Positions 24,866 through 33,743 of a DNA stretch of 64,000 bases are shown piece after piece. Source of the DNA: Flavobacteriales bacterium. GTDB lineage: Bacteria; Bacteroidota; Bacteroidia; Flavobacteriales_D; Parvicellaceae. Numbering within the stretch: position 1 is the first letter of the stretch; each line of letters begins with the position of its first letter. The stretch covers positions 434,001 to 498,000 of the forward strand of contig JACJZN010000007.1 in assembly GCA_020635565.1 (NCBI GenBank), in the 5' to 3' direction. A program made the position numbers and the translations under genes. Below the pieces are notes generated by a model. It did no database searches. It saw only the letters and a program-made list of their open reading frames with translations, and was not told where the DNA came from.

Positions 24866-25942
24866 CTAAGGTAAAAGTTGGAACGTTCCTTGACGATCGA
24901 GTTTTCCGTTTTCCGTTAGGATAAATTGAGGAATGAAATAAATTTTTTTCGGAGATTCCAATCTTGTTAGTTTTTCTGAAAAATCAATTGGGAAATTACT
25001 TTCGCTTTCAATAATCAGGACTACTCTTTCGCCAAGTTTTTCATCTTGTTCTTTCCAAATGAAGAATGGGCGTGTAATTAGGATTTCCAATTTCCTCTCG
25101 ATCTGCTCTGGAAATAGCTTAACTCCACCTGAATTAATCACAAAATCTAGTCGTCCGCACCATTTGAATTTTTTTTCTGTTACCAATTCTACAATGTCGT
25201 TGGTAACTAATTTTTCATCGGATAGATGAGGTGCTTGAATGATAAGTTGACTTTCATTTCCTACAGAAAAGGTTGTTTCGCCAATTCCAATGAAGTAGTT
25301 CGATCTTTCTTTTCCATTCAATTTTTGAACAGCCACGTGCGTAATGGTCTCGGTCATTCCATACGTAGCGTAGCATTGGGTGGAAATTTGCTGAAGGGCT
25401 GCCCGAAGTTTTTCTGAAACAGCTCCTCCACCGATGATCAGAGTGTCGATCAAATCAAATTTCGCTGGATTTTCAGACAGTGCCACACTTACCTGATGAG
25501 GTGTCATAGCCGCGAATTTCACTTTTGTTTTAAGATCCTTGATTGGATTGGAAGTTGGTTTTACAACAACTAAATTCATTTTTCCAGTAATTGCTCGTAC
25601 CCACATCATTTTGCCAGCGATGAATTTGGAGGGTAAGCATAAAAGAAGACAATCTGCCTGTTTAAGATTGAAGAATTCAATGGTCGCCTTTGCACTCACC
25701 TCCATTTTTGTTTTTTCAATTTCAATCCATTTAGGGTTTCCGGTAGAGCCAGATGTAGAAACCAGGATAGATCCAGAACTACTCAGATAATCCTTTAGGA
25801 AAGGGATGGAGAATTCGTCATACTCCATAAGTTTTTCGGTAGAAATTGCTTCATCAATGGACTGAGTAATTTCATGGTCGATATATGAAATTTGAGTCAA
25901 ATCGTTAAAATTGAGGGATCTCCCAAGTATTGGAAACTTCAC
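24866..25942 (-). CDS. menE: o-Succinylbenzoate-CoA ligase (MenE), short form
   Basis: MenE activates o-succinylbenzoate with ATP and CoA in menaquinone synthesis. The 358-aa protein has the adenylate-forming signature SILVSTSGSTGNPKWIEIEKTK (about 58-79), then ATYGMTETITHVA and the GRLDFVINSGGVKLFPEQIE hinge. The C-terminal lysine lies in LTENGKLDRQ. It is shorter than the 450+ aa of Firmicutes MenE but normal for the compact Bacteroidota form. Its start overlaps the menC 3' end by 38 bp, which indicates co-translation. Confidence 0.88.
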   Translation of the reverse strand: MKFPILGRSLNFNDLTQISYIDHEITQSIDEAISTEKLMEYDEFSIPFLKDYLSSSGSILVSTSGSTGNPKWIEIEKTKMEVSAKATIEFFNLKQADCLLLCLPSKFIAGKMMWVRAITGKMNLVVVKPTSNPIKDLKTKVKFAAMTPHQVSVALSENPAKFDLIDTLIIGGGAVSEKLRAALQQISTQCYATYGMTETITHVAVQKLNGKERSNYFIGIGETTFSVGNESQLIIQAPHLSDEKLVTNDIVELVTEKKFKWCGRLDFVINSGGVKLFPEQIERKLEILITRPFFIWKEQDEKLGERVVLIIESESNFPIDFSEKLTRLESPKKIYFIPQFILTENGKLDRQGTFQLLP

Positions 25943-26954
25943 TAAATAGCCATTCTCCTTTAAGTGTGAGGGGAGAGGTTATGTTGTTCGTGTAGAGTTG
26001 TCCAGTTCCCAGTCCCTGCGGAAGTGGGTTGTAAAACTGAGAAGTGAATTGCGCGATGGCAGCTAAGCCCAAGTTACTCTCTAAAGCGGAAGTGATCCAC
26101 CATGGAATACTCATTTCTCCAGCCATTTGGATCCATTCGAAGGTGGCATTGAAACCTCCTAGTAAACTCGGTTTTAAGATAATGTACTGAGGATTGATCG
26201 TCTCCAATAATTTTCTTTTGTCATCCTGTATGTTTATTCCAATTAATTCTTCATCCAATGCAATTGGAATCGGTGTTTTGGCACACAATTCAGTCATTGC
26301 AGAAATTTGACCTTGTTTTATGGGTTGTTCAATCGAGTGAATGTCAAGTTTCGATAGTCTTTCCAAATTTTTTAATGCTTCGGAGGGAGTAAAGGCTCCA
26401 TTGGCATCCACCCGAATTTCTAGTTCATGCTCATCGTATTTGTTTCGAATAGATTCAAGTATCTGCATTTCCGATTCAAAATTGATTGCACCGATCTTCA
26501 TTTTCAAACAAGTAAAGCCTGCTTTCAATTTTTCTTCGATCTGTTGAAGCATGAACGCTGGTTCCCCCATCCAGATTAAACCATTGATCCTTATGGGAGT
26601 ATTTTGTTTAATAATTGGACTTCTAAACCAGATTCTTTCACCACCATTCTTGAGATCCAGAAATGCCATTTCCAATCCCATTTGTATGGCTGGAAAATCA
26701 ACTAGTTCACCAAGAATAAATTCGTAAGGCTCTTGGATGTTTGAAACTACCCAATCTAGTTTACTTTCGATGAGATCAGGTTGGTCAATACTTAATTTGG
26801 GAATAATTGAAACTTCTCCAACACCGAATATTTTGTCGTTGGAAGAATCAAAAATCTTTATGAGCCAACTCTCTTTATCCATCAGTACCCCACGAGAGGT
26901 TCCGCTTGGTCTTTTGAATGTGAGCGGGTATTTAATGAAGGAAGCCTTGAGCAT
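25905..26954 (-). CDS. menC: o-Succinylbenzoate synthase (MenC)
   Basis: An enolase-superfamily enzyme of 349 aa that dehydrates SHCHC to o-succinylbenzoate in menaquinone synthesis. Motifs are CLKMKIGAINFESE with the KxK pair, RVDANGAFTP (first metal Asp), HSIEQPI (Glu), ALDEEL and, later, YIILKPSLLGGF (the conserved Lys). N-terminal capping domain residues match the MenC subgroup better than dipeptide epimerases, and the adjacent menE settles the assignment. It lies directly 3' of clpX with a 2-bp gap. Confidence 0.92.
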   Translation of the reverse strand: MLKASFIKYPLTFKRPSGTSRGVLMDKESWLIKIFDSSNDKIFGVGEVSIIPKLSIDQPDLIESKLDWVVSNIQEPYEFILGELVDFPAIQMGLEMAFLDLKNGGERIWFRSPIIKQNTPIRINGLIWMGEPAFMLQQIEEKLKAGFTCLKMKIGAINFESEMQILESIRNKYDEHELEIRVDANGAFTPSEALKNLERLSKLDIHSIEQPIKQGQISAMTELCAKTPIPIALDEELIGINIQDDKRKLLETINPQYIILKPSLLGGFNATFEWIQMAGEMSIPWWITSALESNLGLAAIAQFTSQFYNPLPQGLGTGQLYTNNITSPLTLKGEWLFSEVSNTWEIPQF

Positions 26955-26956
26955 GA

Positions 26957-28186
26957 TTATGCAACCTTGAGCTTGCTGATCTTCGATTTTCCAAATTTTT
27001 CTTTAGCATAAGGAAGATCTACCGTAAATTTCTTTGTTTCAAGTGATGGTCCTTCAAACATTGCATCAGTAAGAATAGCCTCACAGATCGATCGAAGTCC
27101 TCTAGCCCCAAGTTTCAATTCAATCGCTTTTTCAACTATGAATTCAAGGACATCATTGGTAAGTTCCAATTCGATTCCATCTATTTTGAATAGTTTCTTA
27201 TACTGCTTTACTAAGGCGTTTTTAGGTTCCTGTAGGATTCTTAATAACGTTTCTTTATCCAATGGGTTTAGATAGGTCAATACAGGGAAACGTCCAATTA
27301 ACTCTGGGATCAATCCGTATTGTTTGATGTCCAATTGATTTACATAAGATAATATATTCTCTGGATCAATTGCTCGGTCTTCACTAGAACTAAAACCAAT
27401 GGATTGCGTTTTAACTCTTCTTTCAATAATCTTCTTGATTCCATCAAATGCACCACCGCAAACGAATAGGATATTCTTCGTGTTTACTTGAACCATTTTC
27501 TGATCTGGATGCTTTCTTCCTCCCTGTGGTGGAACTGAAACAACGGATCCTTCTAATAGTTTAAGCATGGCTTGCTGAACCCCTTCACCTGAAACATCTC
27601 TAGTAATGGAAGGATTATCACTTTTTCTAGCTACTTTATCGATCTCATCAATGAAAACAATTCCTCTTTCAGCAGCTGTTACATCGTAATCAGCAGCCTG
27701 AAGAAGACGTGAAAGGATACTCTCTACATCTTCTCCTACATATCCAGCTTCAGTCAATACTGTAGCATCCGCAATACAAAAAGGAACATTCAATAATTTT
27801 GCAATGGTCTTCGCAAGTAATGTTTTACCAGTCCCTGTTTCACCCACCAGAATAACGTTAGATTTTTCAATGTCGACATCGTCATCGTCATTTCCTTGCA
27901 ACAGTCTTTTGTAATGATTGTAAACCGCAACAGACAAAACTTTTTTGGCCTCATCTTGTCCGATTACATATTCGTTCAAATGATTTAAGATCTCAATGGG
28001 TTTGATCAGCTGGATATTCTTCTCTGCATCTTCCTTAACCAAATGTCCGAACTCTTCTTGAACGATCAAACTGGCCTGACCAATGCAACTATCACAAATG
28101 TGTCCGGTAATCCCTGCGATCAATACATCAACCTCTTTTTTCTGTCTTCCACAAAAGGAACATCTAATGTCTTGCTTATTACTCAT
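26957..28186 (-). CDS. clpX: ATP-dependent Clp protease ATP-binding subunit ClpX
   Basis: The 409 aa begin with the zinc-binding domain (CSFCGRQ ... CDSCI). The AAA+ module follows, with Walker A GETGTGKT, Walker B GIVFIDEIDK, the GYVGEDVE pore-1 loop and sensor 2 GARGLRS. ClpX unfolds substrates for ClpP. In this genome clpP lies 3 kb upstream, separated by a TPR-SpoIIE phosphatase gene and a small membrane protein, not in the usual adjacent order. A TAnnTTTG box (TATCTTTG) lies 7 bp upstream of the ATG. Confidence 0.97.
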   Translation of the reverse strand: MSNKQDIRCSFCGRQKKEVDVLIAGITGHICDSCIGQASLIVQEEFGHLVKEDAEKNIQLIKPIEILNHLNEYVIGQDEAKKVLSVAVYNHYKRLLQGNDDDDVDIEKSNVILVGETGTGKTLLAKTIAKLLNVPFCIADATVLTEAGYVGEDVESILSRLLQAADYDVTAAERGIVFIDEIDKVARKSDNPSITRDVSGEGVQQAMLKLLEGSVVSVPPQGGRKHPDQKMVQVNTKNILFVCGGAFDGIKKIIERRVKTQSIGFSSSEDRAIDPENILSYVNQLDIKQYGLIPELIGRFPVLTYLNPLDKETLLRILQEPKNALVKQYKKLFKIDGIELELTNDVLEFIVEKAIELKLGARGLRSICEAILTDAMFEGPSLETKKFTVDLPYAKEKFGKSKISKLKVA

Positions 28187-28193
28187 AGGATGA

Positions 28194-28201
28194 CAAAGAT
28201 A
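28194..28201 (-). promoter_or_regulatory. -7 promoter box of clpX
   Basis: TATCTTTG on the minus strand matches TAnnTTTG exactly and lies 7 bp before the clpX ATG; no clear TTG box is seen at the expected distance. Confidence 0.45.
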
Positions 28202-28268
28202 GGTTAAAAAGGTTGAAAGAACTTAGTAAAAAGTATAAACTTCAGGTCTCAGAAATAGACAGAATATA

Positions 28269-30410
28269 TTAGATTTTTATACCTATGATACAAACGTCAT
28301 CGATCTGTTCATGATCTCCACGGTAGGTTTCGAATCGCTCATTTAATAGCTCTTTGTGAAGATGAATAGACTCGCTCTGAAATTCGAGGATCATTTTTTT
28401 CATTTTAGAAGCCATGAATTTTTTACCTCTATCTCCACCAAACTGATCTTGGTATCCATCTGTAAAAATGTAGAGTGCATCCCCTTTTTGAACTGAGATA
28501 GTCCAGTTGGTAAATGGTTTAGGATCAGCATATTTTCCGATAGGTTGTTTATCAGGTTTCATTTCGAATAAAACGAAACCATTTTCTTCTACATTTGGTT
28601 CTCTTAAAACTTCTTCACAGGAATTCTGATTGATGGTTTGAAGTTGATTGATTTCATCATTCTTACGAACAATCCAGATCGGATTGTTTGCACCGGACCA
28701 GTCCAATTGCAACTCGTTGTTAGGCTTTTTATGAATAGAGATCATGGAGATATCCATACCATCTTTTACTTCGCTTTCACTTTTTTCGAATTGTTCTATA
28801 ACAAGCTCACGTGTTTTGTCCAAGATTTCAGAAGGATTCAATAGATTAAACTCTCTGACGCTTCTGTTCAAAGCATTGTTACATACCACGCTTACCATAG
28901 CTCCTGGAACTCCGTGACCTGTGCAATCTGCCGCTGCGAACAGCAGTCGATTATCTTCAGAAACATTTTCCAGCCAGTAAAAGTCACCGGCTATGATGTC
29001 TTTTGGCTTGTAAAGTACAAAGGCCTCTGGAAGCGTCTCAGCGAAAAACTTATCTGAAGGTAGGATCGCAGTTTGAATTCTTTTAGCATAGGTGATCGAA
29101 TCCATGATCTCCGTGTTCTTTTCTTCCAGAATGTGTTTTTGATTTTCTAGAATGAGTTTCTGATCTTCGATAATAGCATTCTTCTGTTCTAGATCCGCAT
29201 GCGCTTTCTTTTTAGCCTGATACCTTTTATAAATGGCAAATGCTCCTGCGAGAAGAGCAAGGAAAATAAAGATCCCAAATCCAATATAGATCTTCAGCAT
29301 CTTCGCCTGTACTTCTTTATCCTTCTCCAGTAGGGCGATTTCTTCCTCATGAATTTTAGCATCAATGGCAGCTTGCATTTCTGCTTCCATTTCCGCTACT
29401 TTCTTACTCGCCTGATCATTAAAAATGGCTTCATTTACAGCAATGTATTCCGTTTGATGAACGAATGCGTTTTCATATTCCTTTTTAATGGCGAATAATT
29501 TGGCCAGATCCCCAAGAGCCGTTCTCAACTCCTCAGTAGCACCAATTTCCTCTGCAATCTCTTTCGCTTTAAGAGAATAGAACATGGCAGAATCGATCTG
29601 ATCTACACTTTTAAAGTTCTCTCCTATAAAATTGAGCGTATGCGCTGTTCCCTGAAGATCTTCCAGATCTACTTTCATTGCTAGCGCTAGCTTAAGGTAT
29701 TCATCTGCTTTGTCAAATTCACCCGAGGTAGAAGCAACCACTCCCATTACATCCCAACCCATAGCTTGGACATAGGTGTCTTCGTTAATCTTTCCGATGT
29801 CAATCGCTTCTTGTGCATAATGCGCTGCTTCATCATATGCCTCTAATTGAAGATAGATCAATGACATATAGCTGTAGCTATCGCCCTTGGTAATTCCATC
29901 TCCAATTTCCAGTGCTTTATTGAAGTATTCCAACGCTTTTTCGTAATTCTCTTGATTGAGGTTGATAACTCCAATACCATTATAGCAGTCGGCTGTACCG
30001 TCTGAGTCACCGGTTTGTTCATAGATACCAAGTGCATCAGTAAAGTAAGTTAAGCCTTTACTGAATTTCCCTTGAAGAATACAGATGTTTGCGATGATTA
30101 CAGAGGCTTCCGCTTTTCCTTGAGGATAATTGATCTTTTCGGAAATTTTAATTGCTTTGATCAGTACATCAATTCCCTCTTCATAATTATCAAGATAATA
30201 TTGGGCATTGCCCAAGTCATTCAGTCCATTCACCCGATCAATGGAATTCTCTTCTGAGTTTTCGATCTGTTGATTGGCATAATCCATTGCCAAATTTGGA
30301 TCACTATTGATAGTGTTCAATGACATTTCATGAAGTTCCTCATTGGATTGTCCTAATGATGAAAAAGAAATAAGAACGAGTAGAAATAGGGAGTAGAGAT
30401 AGTTAGTCAT
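28269..30410 (-). CDS. TPR sensor with SpoIIE-type phosphatase domain
   Basis: 713 aa. A signal peptide (MTNYLYSLFLLVLISFSSLGQ) is followed by TPR units over about 30-330 (repeated A..YY.Q.A and E.A..Y..KALEI patterns). An acidic/Glu-rich helix, a transmembrane helix (IYIGFGIFIFLALLAGAFAIY) and a coiled coil (about 400-440) come next. The SpoIIE/PP2C domain has KPKDIIAGDFYWLE, AADCTGHGVPGAMVS, VKDGMDISM and IFTDGYQDQFGG. It is a close architectural relative of the protein at 22897 but has an ordinary signal peptide instead of a lipobox. It overlaps the upstream small membrane protein by 8 bp, suggesting they function together. Confidence 0.9.
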   Translation of the reverse strand: MTNYLYSLFLLVLISFSSLGQSNEELHEMSLNTINSDPNLAMDYANQQIENSEENSIDRVNGLNDLGNAQYYLDNYEEGIDVLIKAIKISEKINYPQGKAEASVIIANICILQGKFSKGLTYFTDALGIYEQTGDSDGTADCYNGIGVINLNQENYEKALEYFNKALEIGDGITKGDSYSYMSLIYLQLEAYDEAAHYAQEAIDIGKINEDTYVQAMGWDVMGVVASTSGEFDKADEYLKLALAMKVDLEDLQGTAHTLNFIGENFKSVDQIDSAMFYSLKAKEIAEEIGATEELRTALGDLAKLFAIKKEYENAFVHQTEYIAVNEAIFNDQASKKVAEMEAEMQAAIDAKIHEEEIALLEKDKEVQAKMLKIYIGFGIFIFLALLAGAFAIYKRYQAKKKAHADLEQKNAIIEDQKLILENQKHILEEKNTEIMDSITYAKRIQTAILPSDKFFAETLPEAFVLYKPKDIIAGDFYWLENVSEDNRLLFAAADCTGHGVPGAMVSVVCNNALNRSVREFNLLNPSEILDKTRELVIEQFEKSESEVKDGMDISMISIHKKPNNELQLDWSGANNPIWIVRKNDEINQLQTINQNSCEEVLREPNVEENGFVLFEMKPDKQPIGKYADPKPFTNWTISVQKGDALYIFTDGYQDQFGGDRGKKFMASKMKKMILEFQSESIHLHKELLNERFETYRGDHEQIDDVCIIGIKI

Positions 30411-30783
30411 TTTTCTTCAGATATTTTTGAATGTGATACCAGAAAATAAATCCAAGTCCGATGCAGAAAAGTGTTAATGCGATCATTCTTGAGTATTCAT
30501 AATAGATCTGTTGGGGAGTTTCATCAAAGTTCAATTCTCCGACCATCCAGATAGAGTTGGCAGAGATCCAACACACCACAGCTAAATTATGGTAAAAATC
30601 TACCAATGATTTTCGGGTTAGCCAAGCGATGTAAATAGCAAGAGATACTGTAGGAAAGATCATGATGGTTCCAAGTATTTTTGCTTGCGTAACCCAACAA
30701 ACATCTTTAATCAACCATAGTACGATGTGGAAGTTTTCATATCCTTTTATTCTTGGGTCTTCACTCGGTTTAATGATGCTCAT
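30403..30783 (-). CDS. Small integral membrane protein, 126 aa
   Basis: I do not recognise the family. Hydrophobic stretches at about 38-55, 67-82 and 98-115 (KILGTIMIFPTVSLAIYIAWL, YHNLAVVCWISANSIWMVG, MIALTLFCIGLGFIFWYHI) indicate three membrane helices, with a basic C-terminus (QKYLKKND). It overlaps the following TPR-phosphatase gene by 8 bp, so it may be a membrane partner of that sensor. The ATG at 30783 is the only good start. Confidence 0.75.
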   Translation of the reverse strand: MSIIKPSEDPRIKGYENFHIVLWLIKDVCWVTQAKILGTIMIFPTVSLAIYIAWLTRKSLVDFYHNLAVVCWISANSIWMVGELNFDETPQQIYYEYSRMIALTLFCIGLGFIFWYHIQKYLKKND

Positions 30784-30890
30784 AGTTAGCTTATATAAAA
30801 GTGAAGCTAATATAGGAAATAATGATTCAGATAAGTAGATTGATTATCTAAATGAAATGACTACAAAGAATGAAATAAAACTATTGAAAA

Positions 30891-30960
30891 TAAAAAAAAC
30901 CGCCCTATTCGGTTAAATGGAACGGAGCGGTAATGGTAGTTGTTGTAGTGTTGTTGTTAT
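30891..30960 (-). ncRNA. Candidate small transcript or orphan attenuator with terminator
   Basis: On the minus strand, TACATTTG (30963-30970) fits the -7 consensus. A CA-rich unstructured stretch follows (codons reading Asn/Thr-rich, with five Thr and one Ile in a row pattern). A hairpin then forms from ACCGCTC/GGGCGGT followed by TTTTTTTT (30891-30898 as A's on the plus strand). That equals promoter plus about 65-nt RNA plus terminator. The Thr/Ile codon run is reminiscent of thr-type attenuators, but there is no start codon in that frame after the box and no biosynthetic gene downstream. The rest of 30784-31108 holds the clpP terminator and no gene that I can see. Confidence 0.3.
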
Positions 30961-31054
30961 TTCAAATGTACTAAAAAGATCCTTTCAATCCTATCTTTTA
31001 AACAGAAAAAACCAGCTCATTGTACGAACGGCACATTTTTTTATTTTATCGCAC

Positions 31055-31086
31055 AAAAAAGCCCTTTCAATTATCTCAAAAGGGCT
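31055..31086 (-). terminator. Rho-independent terminator of clpP
   Basis: On the minus strand AGCCCTTTT, a loop and AAAGGGCT are followed by TTTTTT, 23 bp past the clpP stop. It makes clpP a separate transcription unit from clpX. Confidence 0.85.
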
Positions 31087-31108
31087 CATAGTTTATATCA
31101 GAGATGGA

Positions 31109-31804
31109 TTATTTTTTAGCTGGTCTAGCTAATACTTCATCAATCATTCCGTATTCTTTCGCTTCATCCGCCTTCATCCAGTAATCTCTATCTGAATCTT
31201 CCCAAACCTGCTCGTAAGATTTTCCAGAGTGATGAGCGATGATCTCATATAGCTCTTTCTTCAATTTCTGGATCTCTCTATGCGTGATCTCAATATCTGA
31301 TGCTTGACCAGAAGCTCCTCCTAAAGGCTGGTGGATCATTACTCGAGAGTGAGGAAGTCCTGTTCTTTTTCCTTCCGCTCCAGCACATAATAATACTGCT
31401 CCCATAGAAGCTGCCATACCTGTACAGATCGTTGCTACATCTGGTCCGATGAATTGCATCGTATCATAAATTCCCAAACCTGCATAAACACTTCCTCCTG
31501 GAGAATTCACGTAGATCTGCACATCTTTCTGAGCATCCATTGATTCTAAGAATAACAGCTGAGCTGTAATAATGTTAGCTACATAGTCATCGATTCCTGT
31601 TCCAAGGAAGATGATTCTATCCATCATCAATCTTGAGAAAACGTCCATGATCGCCACGTTCATTTGTCTTTCTTCAATGATGTTTGGTGTCATACCTACA
31701 GGTACTTTGCTGATAGCTGACATGTATTTATGCATAGTAGCAGATGAAATCCCGGCATGCTTTGTAGCATACTTCTGGAATTCATTTGGATCAAAATAAC
31801 TCAT
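31109..31804 (-). CDS. clpP: ATP-dependent Clp protease proteolytic subunit ClpP
   Basis: The 231-aa serine protease has the nucleophile Ser in CTGMAASMGAVLL, His in SRVMIHQPLGGASGQ and Asp in the DRDYWM region. Other hallmarks are VNSPGGSVYAGLGIYDTM and RIIFLGTGIDD. The N-terminal extension (about 30 residues before PNIIEE) is longer than in E. coli, which is usual for Bacteroidota ClpP. It forms the tetradecameric chamber used by ClpX. A near -7 box (TACCTTTA) lies upstream. Confidence 0.97.
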   Translation of the reverse strand: MSYFDPNEFQKYATKHAGISSATMHKYMSAISKVPVGMTPNIIEERQMNVAIMDVFSRLMMDRIIFLGTGIDDYVANIITAQLLFLESMDAQKDVQIYVNSPGGSVYAGLGIYDTMQFIGPDVATICTGMAASMGAVLLCAGAEGKRTGLPHSRVMIHQPLGGASGQASDIEITHREIQKLKKELYEIIAHHSGKSYEQVWEDSDRDYWMKADEAKEYGMIDEVLARPAKK

Positions 31805-31930
31805 ATCTAAATGTTTTTGTTTTAAAATGTTTGAATGCTAAAGGTATTATTTTCTAGGAATAGTGAGGAAGGAACTCTGAGAAATAATTGACATTGTTTT
31901 ATTGAATACTCAATTACTTATAATTTCCAA

Positions 31931-31938
31931 TAATTTTG
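31931..31938 (+). promoter_or_regulatory. -7 promoter box of uvrC (leaderless-like)
   Basis: TAATTTTG matches TAnnTTTG. Its last base is only 5 nt before the ATG at 31944, so a transcript would start at or next to the start codon. Confidence 0.45.
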
Positions 31939-31943
31939 TAGTA

Positions 31944-33743
31944 ATGAATACTTCAGATTACCTCAGAGAGAAGATCAAAGCGCTGCCTGGAACACCAGGT
32001 GTCTATCAGTATTTTGATAGTCAGGGCAAGATCATCTATGTAGGTAAGGCGATCAATCTAAAGAACAGGGTTTCCTCTTATTTTAATGCTGGTGCTGGCC
32101 ATAGTGGTAAAACACAAATATTAGTTAAGCAAATCGCAGACATTAAAACCATCAAAGTGAAAACGGAGATGGATGCACTTTTGCTGGAGAACAGTCTGAT
32201 CAAAAAGCACCAGCCGAAGTACAACATTCAACTGAAAGATGATAAAACTTATCCATGGATCATTATAAAAAACGAACCTTTCCCTCGCGTTTTTTATACG
32301 AGAAAAGTGATAAAAGATGGTTCGGAATACTACGGTCCTTTTAGTAATGTTAAAGTCATTAGAACGTTGATCGACCTATTTAATAATTCATTAGGGATTC
32401 GTCATTGCAAACATAAATTGAATGAGAACAATGTTGGGTCTGATGAATTCAGTACTTCGGTAGAATATTATATCGGTAACTGTAAAGGATGCTGCCAGGG
32501 TGAGATTAGAAAGGACGAATACGAGAAACGTTTACGTGATGTACGAAAGATCCTCAAAGGAAATACAAAGTCTGTTGTAGAGCAGTTGCGTAATCGAATG
32601 AGAAGATATGCTTCAGATATGGAGTTCGAAAAGGCACAAGAGATCAAAGACAAGCTAGATCTGGTGGAGAAATACCAATCTAAGTCGACTGTTGTGAGTG
32701 CGTCACTTCACAATCTAGATGTATATAGCATAGAATCTGATTTGAATAGTGCTTATGTCAATTTCTTTAAGGTCATGAATGGAGCGATCATTCAAAGTCA
32801 TACGCTGGAACTGAAGAAAAAACTAGAAGAATCTGATCAGGAAATATTAGAATTTGCCATTCTTGAGATCAGGGATCGTTTTCCAAGCAAAGCGAAAGAG
32901 ATCATCACACCAGTGGAGGTGAATATAGAATTGGAAGGAGTGAGGTTCATTGTTCCGCAAAAAGGAGAGAAGAGAAGTTTGATCGAATTATCGCAGCGAA
33001 ATGCCATGTACTACAAGATCGAAAAGTACAAGCAGATCAAAAATACTGATCCTGAGAAACATGCCGAGCGTATTCTGGAAACGATGAAGAAGGACCTTCA
33101 TTTAATGGATCTCCCTCGACATATTGAGTGTTTTGATAACTCCAATTTTCACGGGACCAATGCTGTTGCAGCATGTGTGGTGTTTAGAGATGCAAAACCT
33201 TACAAAAAGGATTATCGAAATTTTACGATAAAAACAGTAGAAGGACCGGATGATTTTGCAAGCATGGAAGAAGTCGTTTACAGACGGTACAAACGTCTTG
33301 TGGACGAAAAGGAACCTTTACCACAGTTGATCATCATAGATGGTGGAAAGGGACAGTTGAGCAGTGCGGTGAAGAGTCTGAAGAAATTGAACTTGTTCGG
33401 AAAAATTGCAATCATTGGTATAGCTAAAAAGTTAGAAGAAATCTACTTCCCGGGAGACTCTGTTCCCATTTATCTGGATAAGCGCAGTGAAACACTCAAG
33501 GTGATTCAGCATGCACGAAATGAGGCACATAGATTTGGAATTGCACATCACCGAAACAAACGAAGTAAGGATTTTATTCAGTCGGAATTGCTTGGGATCA
33601 AAGGGATCGGTGATAAAACCCAAATGCAGTTGATCAAAGATTTCAAATCGGTCTCAAAAATTAAAGAGGCAACGAAAGAACAATTGGAGGAATCTGTTGG
33701 CTTGGCTAAGGCGCAAATCATCTGGGCAAATTTTCATCAATAA
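31944..33743 (+). CDS. uvrC: Excinuclease ABC subunit C
   Basis: UvrC makes both incisions in nucleotide excision repair. The 599 aa contain the GIY-YIG domain (GTPGVYQYFDSQGKIIYVGKAINLKNRVSSYF near the N-terminus), a UvrB-interaction motif region (MEFEKAQEIKDKLD), the RNase H-like domain (HIECFDNSNFHGTNAVAACVVF ... PQLIIIDGGKGQL) and tandem HhH (LLGIKGIGDKTQMQLI). The frame extends 42 bases upstream to a TTG, but MNTSDYLREKI at 31944 is the natural start. The 3' end overlaps the convergent glycosyltransferase gene by 26 bp. Confidence 0.97.
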   Translation: MNTSDYLREKIKALPGTPGVYQYFDSQGKIIYVGKAINLKNRVSSYFNAGAGHSGKTQILVKQIADIKTIKVKTEMDALLLENSLIKKHQPKYNIQLKDDKTYPWIIIKNEPFPRVFYTRKVIKDGSEYYGPFSNVKVIRTLIDLFNNSLGIRHCKHKLNENNVGSDEFSTSVEYYIGNCKGCCQGEIRKDEYEKRLRDVRKILKGNTKSVVEQLRNRMRRYASDMEFEKAQEIKDKLDLVEKYQSKSTVVSASLHNLDVYSIESDLNSAYVNFFKVMNGAIIQSHTLELKKKLEESDQEILEFAILEIRDRFPSKAKEIITPVEVNIELEGVRFIVPQKGEKRSLIELSQRNAMYYKIEKYKQIKNTDPEKHAERILETMKKDLHLMDLPRHIECFDNSNFHGTNAVAACVVFRDAKPYKKDYRNFTIKTVEGPDDFASMEEVVYRRYKRLVDEKEPLPQLIIIDGGKGQLSSAVKSLKKLNLFGKIAIIGIAKKLEEIYFPGDSVPIYLDKRSETLKVIQHARNEAHRFGIAHHRNKRSKDFIQSELLGIKGIGDKTQMQLIKDFKSVSKIKEATKEQLEESVGLAKAQIIWANFHQ

